Assembly (NCBI GenBank): GCA_023515795.1
Contig: JALGPX010000116.1
Span: 1-25,017, forward strand
Direction of reading: 5' to 3'
Origin: Amoeboaphelidium occidentale
Lineage: Eukaryota; Aphelidiomycota; Aphelidea
DNA length: 25,017 nucleotides
Shown: positions 8,906 through 17,214 of the stretch, in pieces
Numbering within the stretch: the stretch's first letter is position 1
Layout: every line of letters begins with the position of its first letter
The notes under the pieces: generated by a model
The model's input: the letters and a program-made list of their open reading frames with translations, nothing else
The model's database searches: none
Told to the model about the DNA's origin: nothing
Translations under genes and position numbers: made by a program

Positions 8906-11900
8906 ATGAGCTCGATATATTGGACCGTTTCAGCGAATCAAACTTCAGATTGTTCTATTTCGGATAAGAACCTGATGAGAGTTACAGATCAGAACTCATA
9001 CGCACCGGTTGCTCAAAGTGCTAACAATGGAACCATCAGCGGCAAAGATTTTCCTAAATACTCACTTCCTAACTCTCCGATGGCTAGTAGAAGTCACCAT
9101 GAAGAAGTTCAGGGTTCTGGTAGTTCTGTAGGCATGACTAATATGCACACACGACCCACATCTTCCACAATGCACATGACCAATAATTACGACCTCCACT
9201 CGAATACAGAAGTTGATCACGGTGCAAGTATGCCATCTACATCACAAGGACAAAATGGTCCACCACAGTCAATATCTCTGTCTGATCTCTCAAACCAGAA
9301 TGAAGTTTCATTGGCTAATGGAATGCATTACACTTATACTCATTCGGGGACATCGTCTGCTTCAGCGGAAAGCAAGTATGTGAAGCGAAGATCTATTCAA
9401 CAGGAACTTATGCTATCAGGACCTGATCATGGTTCAGTGGAAGTTCCGGGCTCATTTTACGGTCTATCGTCTCCTGCTCTTCATGTTAATCACGAAGAGC
9501 ATTCTAGTGTGTATTCGAGAAGGATCACTACTGCTACTACACCTATATTTTCAACTTCAATCCCGAAACCTATCTTCGTGTCATCTGGCGGAATATCTGT
9601 GACAAAGTCAATTGAAGAAGAACCACATGGTCTTGCTTCCGAGTTTGCAAGAATCTACAGTGCTTCTAAAGCGACACATCAAACTTCAACTCAGGACTAC
9701 AGTTTAAATGGACACGACAAGGACGAGTTCTTTCGTGTTGTCGGAGTCAAACAAACTTATCAAGGTACAACGTCAAGGGTTGTGGTTTATCTAGCACCAT
9801 CACCTCATATCAAACCGGTTGGTTCTGATTCCGTATTAATGATCACTACAACAAAACCTGGACTCACTCGTGTAAACAAACCGAGCAAGGGAACAAAGCA
9901 AGCAGTTGATATCACTTCGACGAAAGCTGACCAAGCCGTAGTCAAAGAAAATATCGTTAAACTTGACACAAGCAAAATTATGGTCCGATTCTCAAATGAT
10001 GTTAATGAAAAGATTGTCAAAGGAGAATGGAAAGGCAGAGCGAGATCGGACGAGCTTTATGGCTTGAATTCTACACGAGAATTGGTCAAGTATGGCGGAA
10101 TTTCTTCTGATAAGTCAGGTTTTGTTCCTTTTAACACTCTTTGTAAAGCTCAGAAGCTGCAGGCTCTGTATTTATGTTCTGATTTGAGAGAATCCGGCCT
10201 TTTTAATGGCGCTCAGATTAACAGCTTTTCGTGGAAGATATCAGACGCACCAGACAGACCATTAGAAAATTTCCGAATTGCTTATCGATGGGTACAAGAG
10301 GACTCTATTGTTGAATTTCAGGAGGGCTTGGATGTTTGTTACGGACCTGTTCCATTACGCAATACAGCATTCACTGTTAACGAATGGATGTCTTTTCAAC
10401 TGAACAAACCTTTAGAATGGGACGGAAGATCAAACCTTCTTCTTGAGATTTCCAAAGATGAAGGCCACTCTTCATTCTCCTGGCCAGCTACAGGCGGAAT
10501 CTTTTTCAAGACTACAACAAATGTCCGTACACTGGCGCAGAAGGATAACAATGACTCTTCCGGACAGTATCCGTTCACGAATTGGCAGAAACCAACGAGA
10601 TTCAGAAAAGTGCCATGCTTGAGTATAGGTGCAACCAATCCTTCATGTTTCAAGATTGTGTGTGTTTCTTCATTGGCCAGCCTTAGCTCGTCTTTAATAA
10701 GCGTTGACGTTGCGCTAGATGGCCAAAAGTTCACAAAAGATTCTGCGACATTTTCTTACAGAGACATTGAGCCAATCGCTCTGAACAAACTGATTACTGA
10801 TCTCAGTAAATTGCTGGATTCAAGCAGTACACAAAGGATATCTCCATTCAGTGATGTTTTGTTTCAATTTGGATCTGCTGTTGGAACACCAGTTGACTTC
10901 TATGCTCATAGCGTAATACTTTCAGGTAGAAGTCCTGTTTTCAAGGCATTGTTTGCGAATGCTAAAAACAACAAAGTTCAGTCCGCTGAGAGATCCAAAG
11001 GATTTGCAGGAAATAATGGGAGAGCCCATGCCAAGTCATTCGTGTCGATAAGAAGTCTTGACGATTCCTCTGTTGAAAAGTTGAAACGGTCCGAATCTGA
11101 TGTAACATTCAGAGATACTTCATTCACTATGGAAGGAGCAAACACGAGTAAATTGAGACCATCAAACAGCGATGACAATTTGAGAGCTTTGAATGATTCT
11201 CGTGAAAGAATTACCGTCAGAGTCAATGATCTAAGGCCTGGAGTATTCTATACGCTATTGCGATTCCTTTACACTGGTTCGGTTGAAATCGACATTGAAA
11301 ATGCTTGCGAGCTACTAGTCGCTGCAGCAAGATATGATGTACAGGACTTGATACAGAGCTGTGAAGAATTTCTGAAACAGAGTGTGAATATTGAGAATGT
11401 TACTAGTTTGCTCTTATCTGCCGAGAAATGGAAAGTTCCTTCAATTCGATCATTCTGTTTGGATTTCGTTCTGTGGCATTTCGATGCAGTTAGTAAGACT
11501 GAAGGATTTGCTAACGATCTGGTACCCAAACACGATTTAATGCGAGAGATTTTGATTTCTAGAAAGAATTTCGTCTCAAAAAGATCCATGACAAGTGCTC
11601 CTCTACCAATTTCATCTGGTTCTCATCTTAGTTCATTCTCAAATTCAAGTACAAAGGAAATATTTCCAGAACATATTGTAGTTTCATTCCCAAACTCTTT
11701 ACTCTCCAATTTTGGCGATTTACTCAAGAACAGCAGACACAAAACATTGGAATCATCTCCTGCCTCAACACAAGACAGCTTTGACGTTACATTTGCTGTT
11801 GGTGAAGATGTAGTCGAACAAGTGGAATACTTTAGCTGTCACAAAGCAGTGATCACGTCTCGTTGTGAAGTGTTTGAAGCAATGTTTTCAAGATCAGGAA

Positions 11901-12322
11901 TGAAAGAAGCTGCAACATCATCACCAAATAATACTGGCGGAGTCAAAAGACCTGTTATTCCTATTCCAAACATTTCTCCAACAGTGTTTTGGTGTATTTT
12001 ACAATATCTGTACACTTCAAAATGCGACATTCAATACGATCTAATCTTTGAATTATACCGTGCAGCAGATCAATACATGTTGGAAGATCTGAAACAGAGC
12101 TGCGAAGAATATGTCATGCAAGAACTGACACTGGACAATGTTGCGACAATACTTGTGAGTTCAGACAGATGGTCAGTCGGTAGTGTTAAAAGTTTATGCA
12201 TGGACCTCTGTGTTCGAGAATTTGATGAAGTATCAGTTACTAGTGGATTCCTAGCAGAAGTAATAACAAAGCATGATCTAATGCTAGAAATACTACGCGG
12301 CAGAAACGAGCGCATTGAATAA
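8906..12322 (+). CDS. Tandem BTB/BACK-like protein with a beta-rich central domain
   Basis: Single-exon frame of 1138 aa; the open frame begins at a GTG (8903), so the adjacent ATG at 8906 is the start. Residues 1-~260 are Ser/Thr/His-rich and disordered. Around 405-575 is a beta-rich domain (PFNTLCKAQKLQALYLCSDL to PTRFRKVPCLSIG). Two BTB units follow. The first (~649-860) begins SDVLFQFGSAVGTPVDFYAHS and is split by an insertion of about 80 polar residues before its helical half. The second (~959-1138) begins FDVTFAVGEDVVEQVEYFSCH. Both halves end in closely similar BACK-like helices (SCEEFLKQSVNIENV versus SCEEYVMQELTLDNV; KHDLMREIL versus KHDLMLEIL), so they arose by internal duplication. 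BTB domains dimerise and often recruit cullin-3 ligases; here partners and function are unknown. Confidence 0.88.
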   Translation: MSSIYWTVSANQTSDCSISDKNLMRVTDQNSYAPVAQSANNGTISGKDFPKYSLPNSPMASRSHHEEVQGSGSSVGMTNMHTRPTSSTMHMTNNYDLHSNTEVDHGASMPSTSQGQNGPPQSISLSDLSNQNEVSLANGMHYTYTHSGTSSASAESKYVKRRSIQQELMLSGPDHGSVEVPGSFYGLSSPALHVNHEEHSSVYSRRITTATTPIFSTSIPKPIFVSSGGISVTKSIEEEPHGLASEFARIYSASKATHQTSTQDYSLNGHDKDEFFRVVGVKQTYQGTTSRVVVYLAPSPHIKPVGSDSVLMITTTKPGLTRVNKPSKGTKQAVDITSTKADQAVVKENIVKLDTSKIMVRFSNDVNEKIVKGEWKGRARSDELYGLNSTRELVKYGGISSDKSGFVPFNTLCKAQKLQALYLCSDLRESGLFNGAQINSFSWKISDAPDRPLENFRIAYRWVQEDSIVEFQEGLDVCYGPVPLRNTAFTVNEWMSFQLNKPLEWDGRSNLLLEISKDEGHSSFSWPATGGIFFKTTTNVRTLAQKDNNDSSGQYPFTNWQKPTRFRKVPCLSIGATNPSCFKIVCVSSLASLSSSLISVDVALDGQKFTKDSATFSYRDIEPIALNKLITDLSKLLDSSSTQRISPFSDVLFQFGSAVGTPVDFYAHSVILSGRSPVFKALFANAKNNKVQSAERSKGFAGNNGRAHAKSFVSIRSLDDSSVEKLKRSESDVTFRDTSFTMEGANTSKLRPSNSDDNLRALNDSRERITVRVNDLRPGVFYTLLRFLYTGSVEIDIENACELLVAAARYDVQDLIQSCEEFLKQSVNIENVTSLLLSAEKWKVPSIRSFCLDFVLWHFDAVSKTEGFANDLVPKHDLMREILISRKNFVSKRSMTSAPLPISSGSHLSSFSNSSTKEIFPEHIVVSFPNSLLSNFGDLLKNSRHKTLESSPASTQDSFDVTFAVGEDVVEQVEYFSCHKAVITSRCEVFEAMFSRSGMKEAATSSPNNTGGVKRPVIPIPNISPTVFWCILQYLYTSKCDIQYDLIFELYRAADQYMLEDLKQSCEEYVMQELTLDNVATILVSSDRWSVGSVKSLCMDLCVREFDEVSVTSGFLAEVITKHDLMLEILRGRNERIE

Positions 12323-12401
12323 ATGGCACTCAGTCTGAATCAACATTCTTGCTTTCTGTTTCTGAAACAACAAGCGGAATCACTTTGACAATTTAAAAAA
12401 A

Positions 12402-13270
12402 ATGGGTAACTCTCTTCCAGAACCCTTCCAGAGTTTAACTTCTACTTCTTGTTTATAGGCGACCGTTATTCATTTTCCTTGACTACATTTTCTCCTTCCG
12501 GAAAACTTGTTCAGATTGAGCATGCTTTGGCAGCAGTTGCCCAAGGTGCCTGTTCCATCGGAATCAAAGGTATCCTTTAGATAAAGTCAATTCTAACTTG
12601 TGCATTAAGGAAAGAATGGCGTGGTCATTTGCACTGAAAAGAAAATGTCTTCGTCTCTAATGGACGCTGCTACTCTGGACAGAGTCTCCGTAGTTTGCCC
12701 AAATGTCGGTTTCGTTTACTCTGGCATGGGCCCTGATGCCCGTATTCTACTACAGAAATCCCGTAAATGCGCACAAAAGTACAAACTTGTCCATGGAGAG
12801 TACCCACCTTGCGCAATCCTCGTTAAAGACATTGCTTCAATAATGCAGGAATTCACTCAGCGTGGCGGTGTAAGACCATTTGGAGTGAGTCTACTAGTTG
12901 CTGGCTACGATGAATGCCAAGGCCCAATGCTCTACCAAGTCGACCCATCTGGCTCATACTTTGCATGGAAAGCAACAGCAATTGGCAAGAACTATGTAAA
13001 CATCAAGACATTTCTAGAGAAGCGTGTCGTAATTCTTTCTACCCCAGCTTAAACCTCCTGACTTTATAGACTGAGAATATGGAACTAGAAGACGCTGTTC
13101 ACACGGCTATCCTCGCTTTAAAAGAATCATTTGAAGGAGTAATGACTGCTGGCAATATTGAAATTGGAATAGTAGACACAACAGCAATGAAAACAACAGG
13201 AGACCACCACTTGATTGCATTCACAAAACTATCAGAAGCAGAAATCCAAGACTACTTGACCAACATTTAA
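12402..13270 (+). CDS. PRE8: 20S proteasome subunit alpha type-2 (4 exons)
   Basis: Exons 12402-12405, 12459-12569, 12610-13028 and 13070-13270 join to 244 aa, against about 234 in human PSMA2. Introns are 53, 40 and 41 nt. The first exon is only ATG plus one base. The start [20 protein letters not shown] is the alpha-subunit N-terminal helix signature, followed by [73 protein letters not shown] and [18 protein letters not shown]. The third donor (GTAATT at 13029) was chosen because [10 protein letters not shown] matches the family spacing. Alpha subunits form the outer rings, gate the pore and are not proteolytic; no N-terminal Thr propeptide is expected. Identity is unambiguous. The stop is 66 bp from the convergent CUS2 stop, and a CAG repeat lies just downstream. 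Confidence 0.97.
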
Positions 13271-13273
13271 TTT

Positions 13274-13297
13274 CAGCAGCAGCAGCAGCAGCAGCAG
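13274..13297. repeat. (CAG)8 microsatellite
   Basis: Eight CAG units lie immediately after the PRE8 stop codon, in its 3' UTR and in the short convergent gap with CUS2. It is outside any coding frame. Confidence 0.9.
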
Positions 13298-13336
13298 AAG
13301 GGAGAGTGATTAAACAAGTAAATTCTATTTTAAAAA

Positions 13337-15170
13337 TCATATTTTTATCCTCTTGACATCTTTACTTTCTTCATCATCTGAATCTTCGGAATCTTGTAAA
13401 TTATTCAAATACTCTGAATATCTCTTTAACCTTGACTCTTCTTCTAAATCTTCATCTACCATTAAAACAGACGACGACGACGACAAAGAAGAACAAGAAG
13501 TACTTTTAACTTGATCATAATCACCACTCGTTGCTTCAACTATTCTACCATCAAAGTACCTTCCATTAAACACTTTTATACATTCTTCAATAACTTTAGA
13601 ACCATCATCGTTACTATTACTATCATGATCATGAAACCGAACATAAACTAAACTCTCTTGTACATCAACTTTAGTAACTTTTCCATACTTTTCACATTCC
13701 TGTAAAACATCTTCTTTAATCTCCAATAACAATTCAGGATTCTTTTCCAAATCTTTAACAGAAAATAAATTCTTTAAAATCAAACAAGATTTCTTATTCT
13801 TCTTATTCTTCTGGGGGTTATGATCATTCCAGTCTAATTGTCGTTGGATGAATTGAACCTGTTTCTTTAATTCTGCTTTAGTCATTCTTCTTTTACTCTG
13901 ATTATTATTAATAGAATCTGTTGTAGTTGTATCTTTATCTTTACAAGAATTACTACTCTTGGAATAATCTGCTCTTGACACTTTTAATTCATAATTGTTC
14001 CCATCCTTATACTTCAACACACTTCCATCCAATAAATCCAANTTGTAAATTATTCAAATACTCTGAATATCTCTTTAACCTTGACTCTTCTTCTAAATCT
14101 TCATCTACCATTAAAACAGACGACGACGACGACAAAGAAGAACAAGAAGTACTTTTAACTTGATCATAATCACCACTCGTTGCTTCAACTATTCTACCAT
14201 CAAAGTACCTTCCATTAAACACTTTTATACATTCTTCAATAACTTTAGAACCATCATCGTTACTATTACTATCATGATCATGAAACCGAACATAAACTAA
14301 ACTCTCTTGTACATCAACTTTAGTAACTTTTCCATACTTTTCACATTCCTGTAAAACATCTTCTTTAATCTCCAATAACAATTCAGGATTCTTTTCCAAA
14401 TCTTTAACAGAAAATAAATTCTTTAAAATCAAACAAGATTTCTTATTCTTCTTATTCTTCTGGGGGTTATGATCATTCCAGTCTAATTGTCGTTGGATGA
14501 ATTGAACCTGCTTCTTTAATTCTGCTTTAGTCATTCTTCTTTTACTCTGATTATTATTAATAGAATCTGTTGTAGTTGTATCTTTATCTTTACAAGAATT
14601 ACTACTCTTGGAATAATCTGCTCTTGACACTTTTAATTCATAATTGTTCCCATCCTTATACTTCAACACACTTCCATCCAATAAATCCAAAGCCAATTGA
14701 ACACTCTCAACTCTGTAATAAGTAACTAAAGCAGCGACAGTTTTAGGGTTGGATTTAGTAGTAGTATCTTTCATAGAAGTAGGGTTATTAGGGTTTGTAG
14801 TAGTATCATCATTAGAAGTAGGGTTATTAGGGTTTGTAGTAGTATCATCATTAGAAGTATCATGATTAGGGTTAGAAGTTGTAGTAGTATCTCCTCCCTT
14901 AGAAGTATCATGATTAGGGTTAGGGTTAGCAGTATCTCCTCCCTCTCCTTGTCCTTCTTCTTTATATATCTTTACTTTATACTCTCCTACTACTCCAGAA
15001 GTACTTAAATCTCTAAAGACTAATCCACACTTTTGAAAGTATTCAGCTACTTCTGTTTTTGTAATTTCTGTGGGTAATCCTTCAACATAAACAGAAGAAT
15101 CTGATAATTTGAGTTTAAATTCACCCGATTTGTTTGATTTGTTTGATTTGTTTGATTTGTTTGATTTCAT
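13337..15170 (-). CDS. CUS2: TAT-SF1/CUS2-type U2 snRNP factor, split by an assembly gap
   Basis: Two RRMs identify the family. RRM1 has VYVEGLPTEITKTEVAEYF, KCGLVFRD and ALVTYYRVESVQLALDLLDG. RRM2, of the atypical UHM-like kind, has CLILKNLFSVKDLEKNPELL, EIKEDVLQECEKYGKVTKV and FNGRYFDGRIVEA. The acidic tail is EDSDDEESKDVKRIKI. TAT-SF1/Cus2 binds SF3b1 and helps U2 snRNP assembly in the nucleus. As assembled, the frame from ATG 15170 runs into N at 14042, then reads a second copy of its own 3' part out of frame and stops at 14007. The true 3' end lies in the other copy (stop at 13337). Collapsing the two 648-bp copies (13394-14041 and 14043-14690) leaves an intact 394-aa frame. The N-terminus is an NKS repeat. 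RRM1 carries a ~65-aa Asn/Thr/Pro minisatellite insertion. No introns seen. Confidence 0.88.
13394..14041. repeat. Direct 648-bp copy A, flanking single-N gap
   Basis: This segment of the CUS2 gene recurs at 14043-14690 with an offset of 649 bp. I see one difference, T at 13862 against C at 14511, which is AAA versus AAG (Lys) on the coding strand. The copies abut exactly at the N, the mark of two overlapping contig ends joined without merging and not of a biological duplication. Confidence 0.93.
14042..14042. other. Single-N assembly gap
   Basis: An unresolved base at the exact junction of two near-identical 648-bp sequences inside CUS2. Confidence 0.98.
14043..14690. repeat. Direct 648-bp copy B, flanking single-N gap
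   Basis: Second copy of 13394-14041; this one is continuous with the 5' part of CUS2, while copy A is continuous with the 3' end. One synonymous difference is visible. Confidence 0.93.
14774..14930. repeat. 39-bp coding minisatellite in CUS2
   Basis: Two perfect 39-bp units (14774-14812 and 14813-14851) are followed by degenerate partial units to about 14930. In the coding direction each unit gives 13 residues built from TNPNNPTSNDDTT. The array lies between RRM1 strands (KVKIYKEEG and ALVTYYRVE), where other family members have a short loop. Confidence 0.85.
15126..15170. repeat. 9-bp repeats encoding the NKS start of CUS2
   Basis: TTTGATTTG-type 9-bp units are repeated just inside the CUS2 start codon and encode the N-terminal MKSNKSNKSNKSNKS sequence. 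The array reaches to within about 10 bp of the ornithine acetyltransferase ATG. Confidence 0.8.
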
Positions 15171-15179
15171 TAAAAGAAA
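15171..15179. promoter_or_regulatory. 9-bp head-to-head gap between two start codons
   Basis: Only nine bases (TAAAAGAAA) separate the divergent ATG codons of CUS2 and the ornithine acetyltransferase. Any promoter and 5' leader must therefore overlap the other gene's coding region, or one annotated start is not the true one. Confidence 0.7.
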
Positions 15180-15479
15180 ATGAAGAAATTTCCAAAAGGT
15201 TTTTTAGTTGGTTCCATAAATTGTGGAATTAAAAAGAATAAACAACAATTAGACTTGTGTGTATTGAAGTCTACAAGTAATACAACTTCAGTTTATTGTG
15301 GATTCACTCAGAATAAAGTACAAGCTGCTCCAGTTGTAGTTGGGAAAACTATTCTTTCTCAGAGTAAAGGAAATATTAATGGATTGGTTGTTAATAGTGG
15401 ATGTGCTAATGCTTGTACAGGAGAAGAAGGAATTAATGATGTTTATAAGATACTTAAAGAGTATGAGTCATTGTTTAAC

Positions 15480-15524
<45 letters not shown>

Positions 15525-15689
15525 TCATCTGAATCTTCCAAAGAGTTATTATCAACATTGATGATGTCTACTGGTGTGATTGGCCAGAGGTTGGATACTG
15601 AGAAAATACTGAAGGGATTACAAGACTTANATGTTTATAAGATACTTAAAGAGTATGAGTCATTGTTTAACAATAATAACAATAATAAC

Positions 15690-15722
<33 letters not shown>

Positions 15723-15970
15723 TCATCTGAATCTTCCAAAGAGTTATTATCAACATTGATGATGTCTACTGGTGTGATTGGTCAGAGGTTGGATACTGAG
15801 AAAATACTGAAGGGATTACAAGACTTAAAAAGTAGTAAAGAAGAATTGTTGTTGGGTGATTCAGAACAACATTGGATTGATTTCTCTAAAGCATTCATGA
15901 CTACAGATACATTTCCAAAATTATTGACTCATTCTTTTACTTTACCTTCTTCTTCTTCTTCTTCTTCTTC

Positions 15971-16002
<32 letters not shown>

Positions 16003-16754
16003 GAAAAGAAGTTAATTTGGTTGGGGTTTGTAAAGGTGCTGGTATGATTTGTCCCAATATGGCTACAATGTTGGCAGTTGTATGTAGTGATGTTTCTATT
16101 TCTAATGAACATTTGGATTATGTAGGAAAGTATGCGATGGATAGATCTTTTAATTGTATTACTGTTGATGGGGATACTTCTACTAATGATATGTACATGA
16201 TTATTGCTAATGGCGCATCTGGAGTTATTGTAACGGATGATGAAGAAGATTTGGAGTGTTTCAGGAGGGAATTGACTTGGTTCAGTGAGGAGTTGGCAAA
16301 GATGATTATTAGAGATGGAGAAGGAATGACTAAATTTGTTACTGTGAATGTAAGAGGATGCAGCAGTAGAAAAGATGCGAAATTGGTAGCATCAACAGTT
16401 TGTAATTCTTTACTGGTAAAGACTGCTTTGTATGGACAGGATGCGAATTGGGGGCGTATAGTTGCTGCTGTTGGTAGAGCAGGTGTAGAGTATGATGCAC
16501 AGAAACTGAATCTATATCTAAGTTCCGGTACTTTTCTCAATCAGGATAAAAGTTTGCATTTGGTTCAGAATGGGGAACCATATCAGTTGGATGAAGCTAT
16601 AGCAAGTAGTATATTTGAAGATAAAGAAGTGTATATAGGATTGGATTTGGGTGAAGAAGAGCATAATGGAGGAGGAGGAGGAGGAGAATGTACAATGTGG
16701 ACATGTGATTTATCGCACAAGTATGTTGATATCAATGCATCGTACAGGACTTAA
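15180..16754 (+). CDS. ARG7: Ornithine/glutamate N-acetyltransferase, with an assembly gap inside
   Basis: ArgJ-family enzyme of the arginine cycle: it moves acetyl from N-acetylornithine to glutamate, and some members also use acetyl-CoA. Marks in order are GFLVGSINCGIKK, VYCGFTQNKVQAAPV, NGLVVNSGCANACTG, MSTGVIGQRLD, VCKGAGMICPNMATML, FNCITVDGDTSTNDM, TALYGQDANWGRIVAAVGRA and the C-terminal INASYRT. The precursor is known to self-cleave at the ATML block, where the Thr (codon 16065-16067) becomes the catalytic N-terminus. As written it has 524 codons, but a segment is repeated around N at 15630 (15439-15629 and 15631-15827). Removing one copy keeps the frame and gives 458 or 460 aa, the usual size. 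Poly-Asn and poly-Ser runs sit in surface loops. The start has no evident mitochondrial presequence. No introns; symbol follows yeast usage. Confidence 0.93.
15439..15629. repeat. Direct copy 1 around the second single-N gap
   Basis: 191 bp of the ornithine acetyltransferase gene repeated at 15631-15827. It carries 16 consecutive Asn codons (15477-15524) and GGC in the GVIGQR motif. Confidence 0.92.
15630..15630. other. Single-N assembly gap
   Basis: An unresolved base at the exact junction of the two copies; it preserves frame by chance (191 + 1 = 192 bases). Confidence 0.98.
15631..15827. repeat. Direct copy 2 around the second single-N gap
   Basis: 197 bp, matching copy 1 except for 18 rather than 16 Asn codons (15669-15722), AAC/AAT differences within that run, and GGT in place of GGC in GVIGQR. 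All differences are repeat-length or synonymous. Confidence 0.92.
15947..16001. repeat. Adjacent TTC and AAT triplet runs
   Basis: A TTC/TCT run followed by an AAT run encodes poly-Ser then poly-Asn, immediately before the GKEVNLVGVCKGAG block of the acetyltransferase. It lies in a loop upstream of the autoprocessing site. Confidence 0.9.
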
Positions 16755-16828
16755 AAAATGCTAATAAAGGGTTTTTGTAAGGTATACGAATATACGTTTA
16801 TTGATGCTGCTGCTGCTACTTCTTTTAA

Positions 16829-17170
16829 TTAATCAGAACTATCGCTAACAATGTTCTTTTGTCGCTTCTTCTTTGTTGTGTTAGTATTAGATGGAGTAGT
16901 AGCAGTAGATTTGGGAGAATTCTTTGGTTTTGGGGATTTCGATGATGAAGATGTTGATTTTGCTGTTGCTGTTGTAGAGACTTTAGGTATTGTTTTTGGA
17001 GTAGCATTTTGACTTCCATTACTGACAACACTTGAAGCTGTTGCTGCTATTCAAAATAAATCAAATCCAGACAAGAGATTACCTGGCAGGGATTGTTGTA
17101 GTGAGTTTTGCAGAGATTGTTGTAATTGTTGAGCATCTGCTGTGGGTATCTGTTGAGTTTGGAATTGTCT

Positions 17171-17214
<44 letters not shown>

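Noticed and set aside
13274-13297. CRISPR-like or regulatory repeat at the CAG run
   Set aside because: It is a plain triplet microsatellite without spacers in a 3' UTR.
13394-14690. A genuine tandem duplication of the CUS2 3' half
   Set aside because: The copies meet exactly at an N, are almost identical, and collapsing them yields a normal full-length gene.
14914-14929. Telomere-like TTAGGGTTAGGG
   Set aside because: Only two units, inside the CUS2 coding minisatellite, where they encode Asn-Pro repeats.
16825-17031. A separate small Leu/Gln-rich gene on the minus strand
   Set aside because: It is an out-of-frame reading of the last EAF1 exon; the frame reached by splicing is the basic C-terminal tail.
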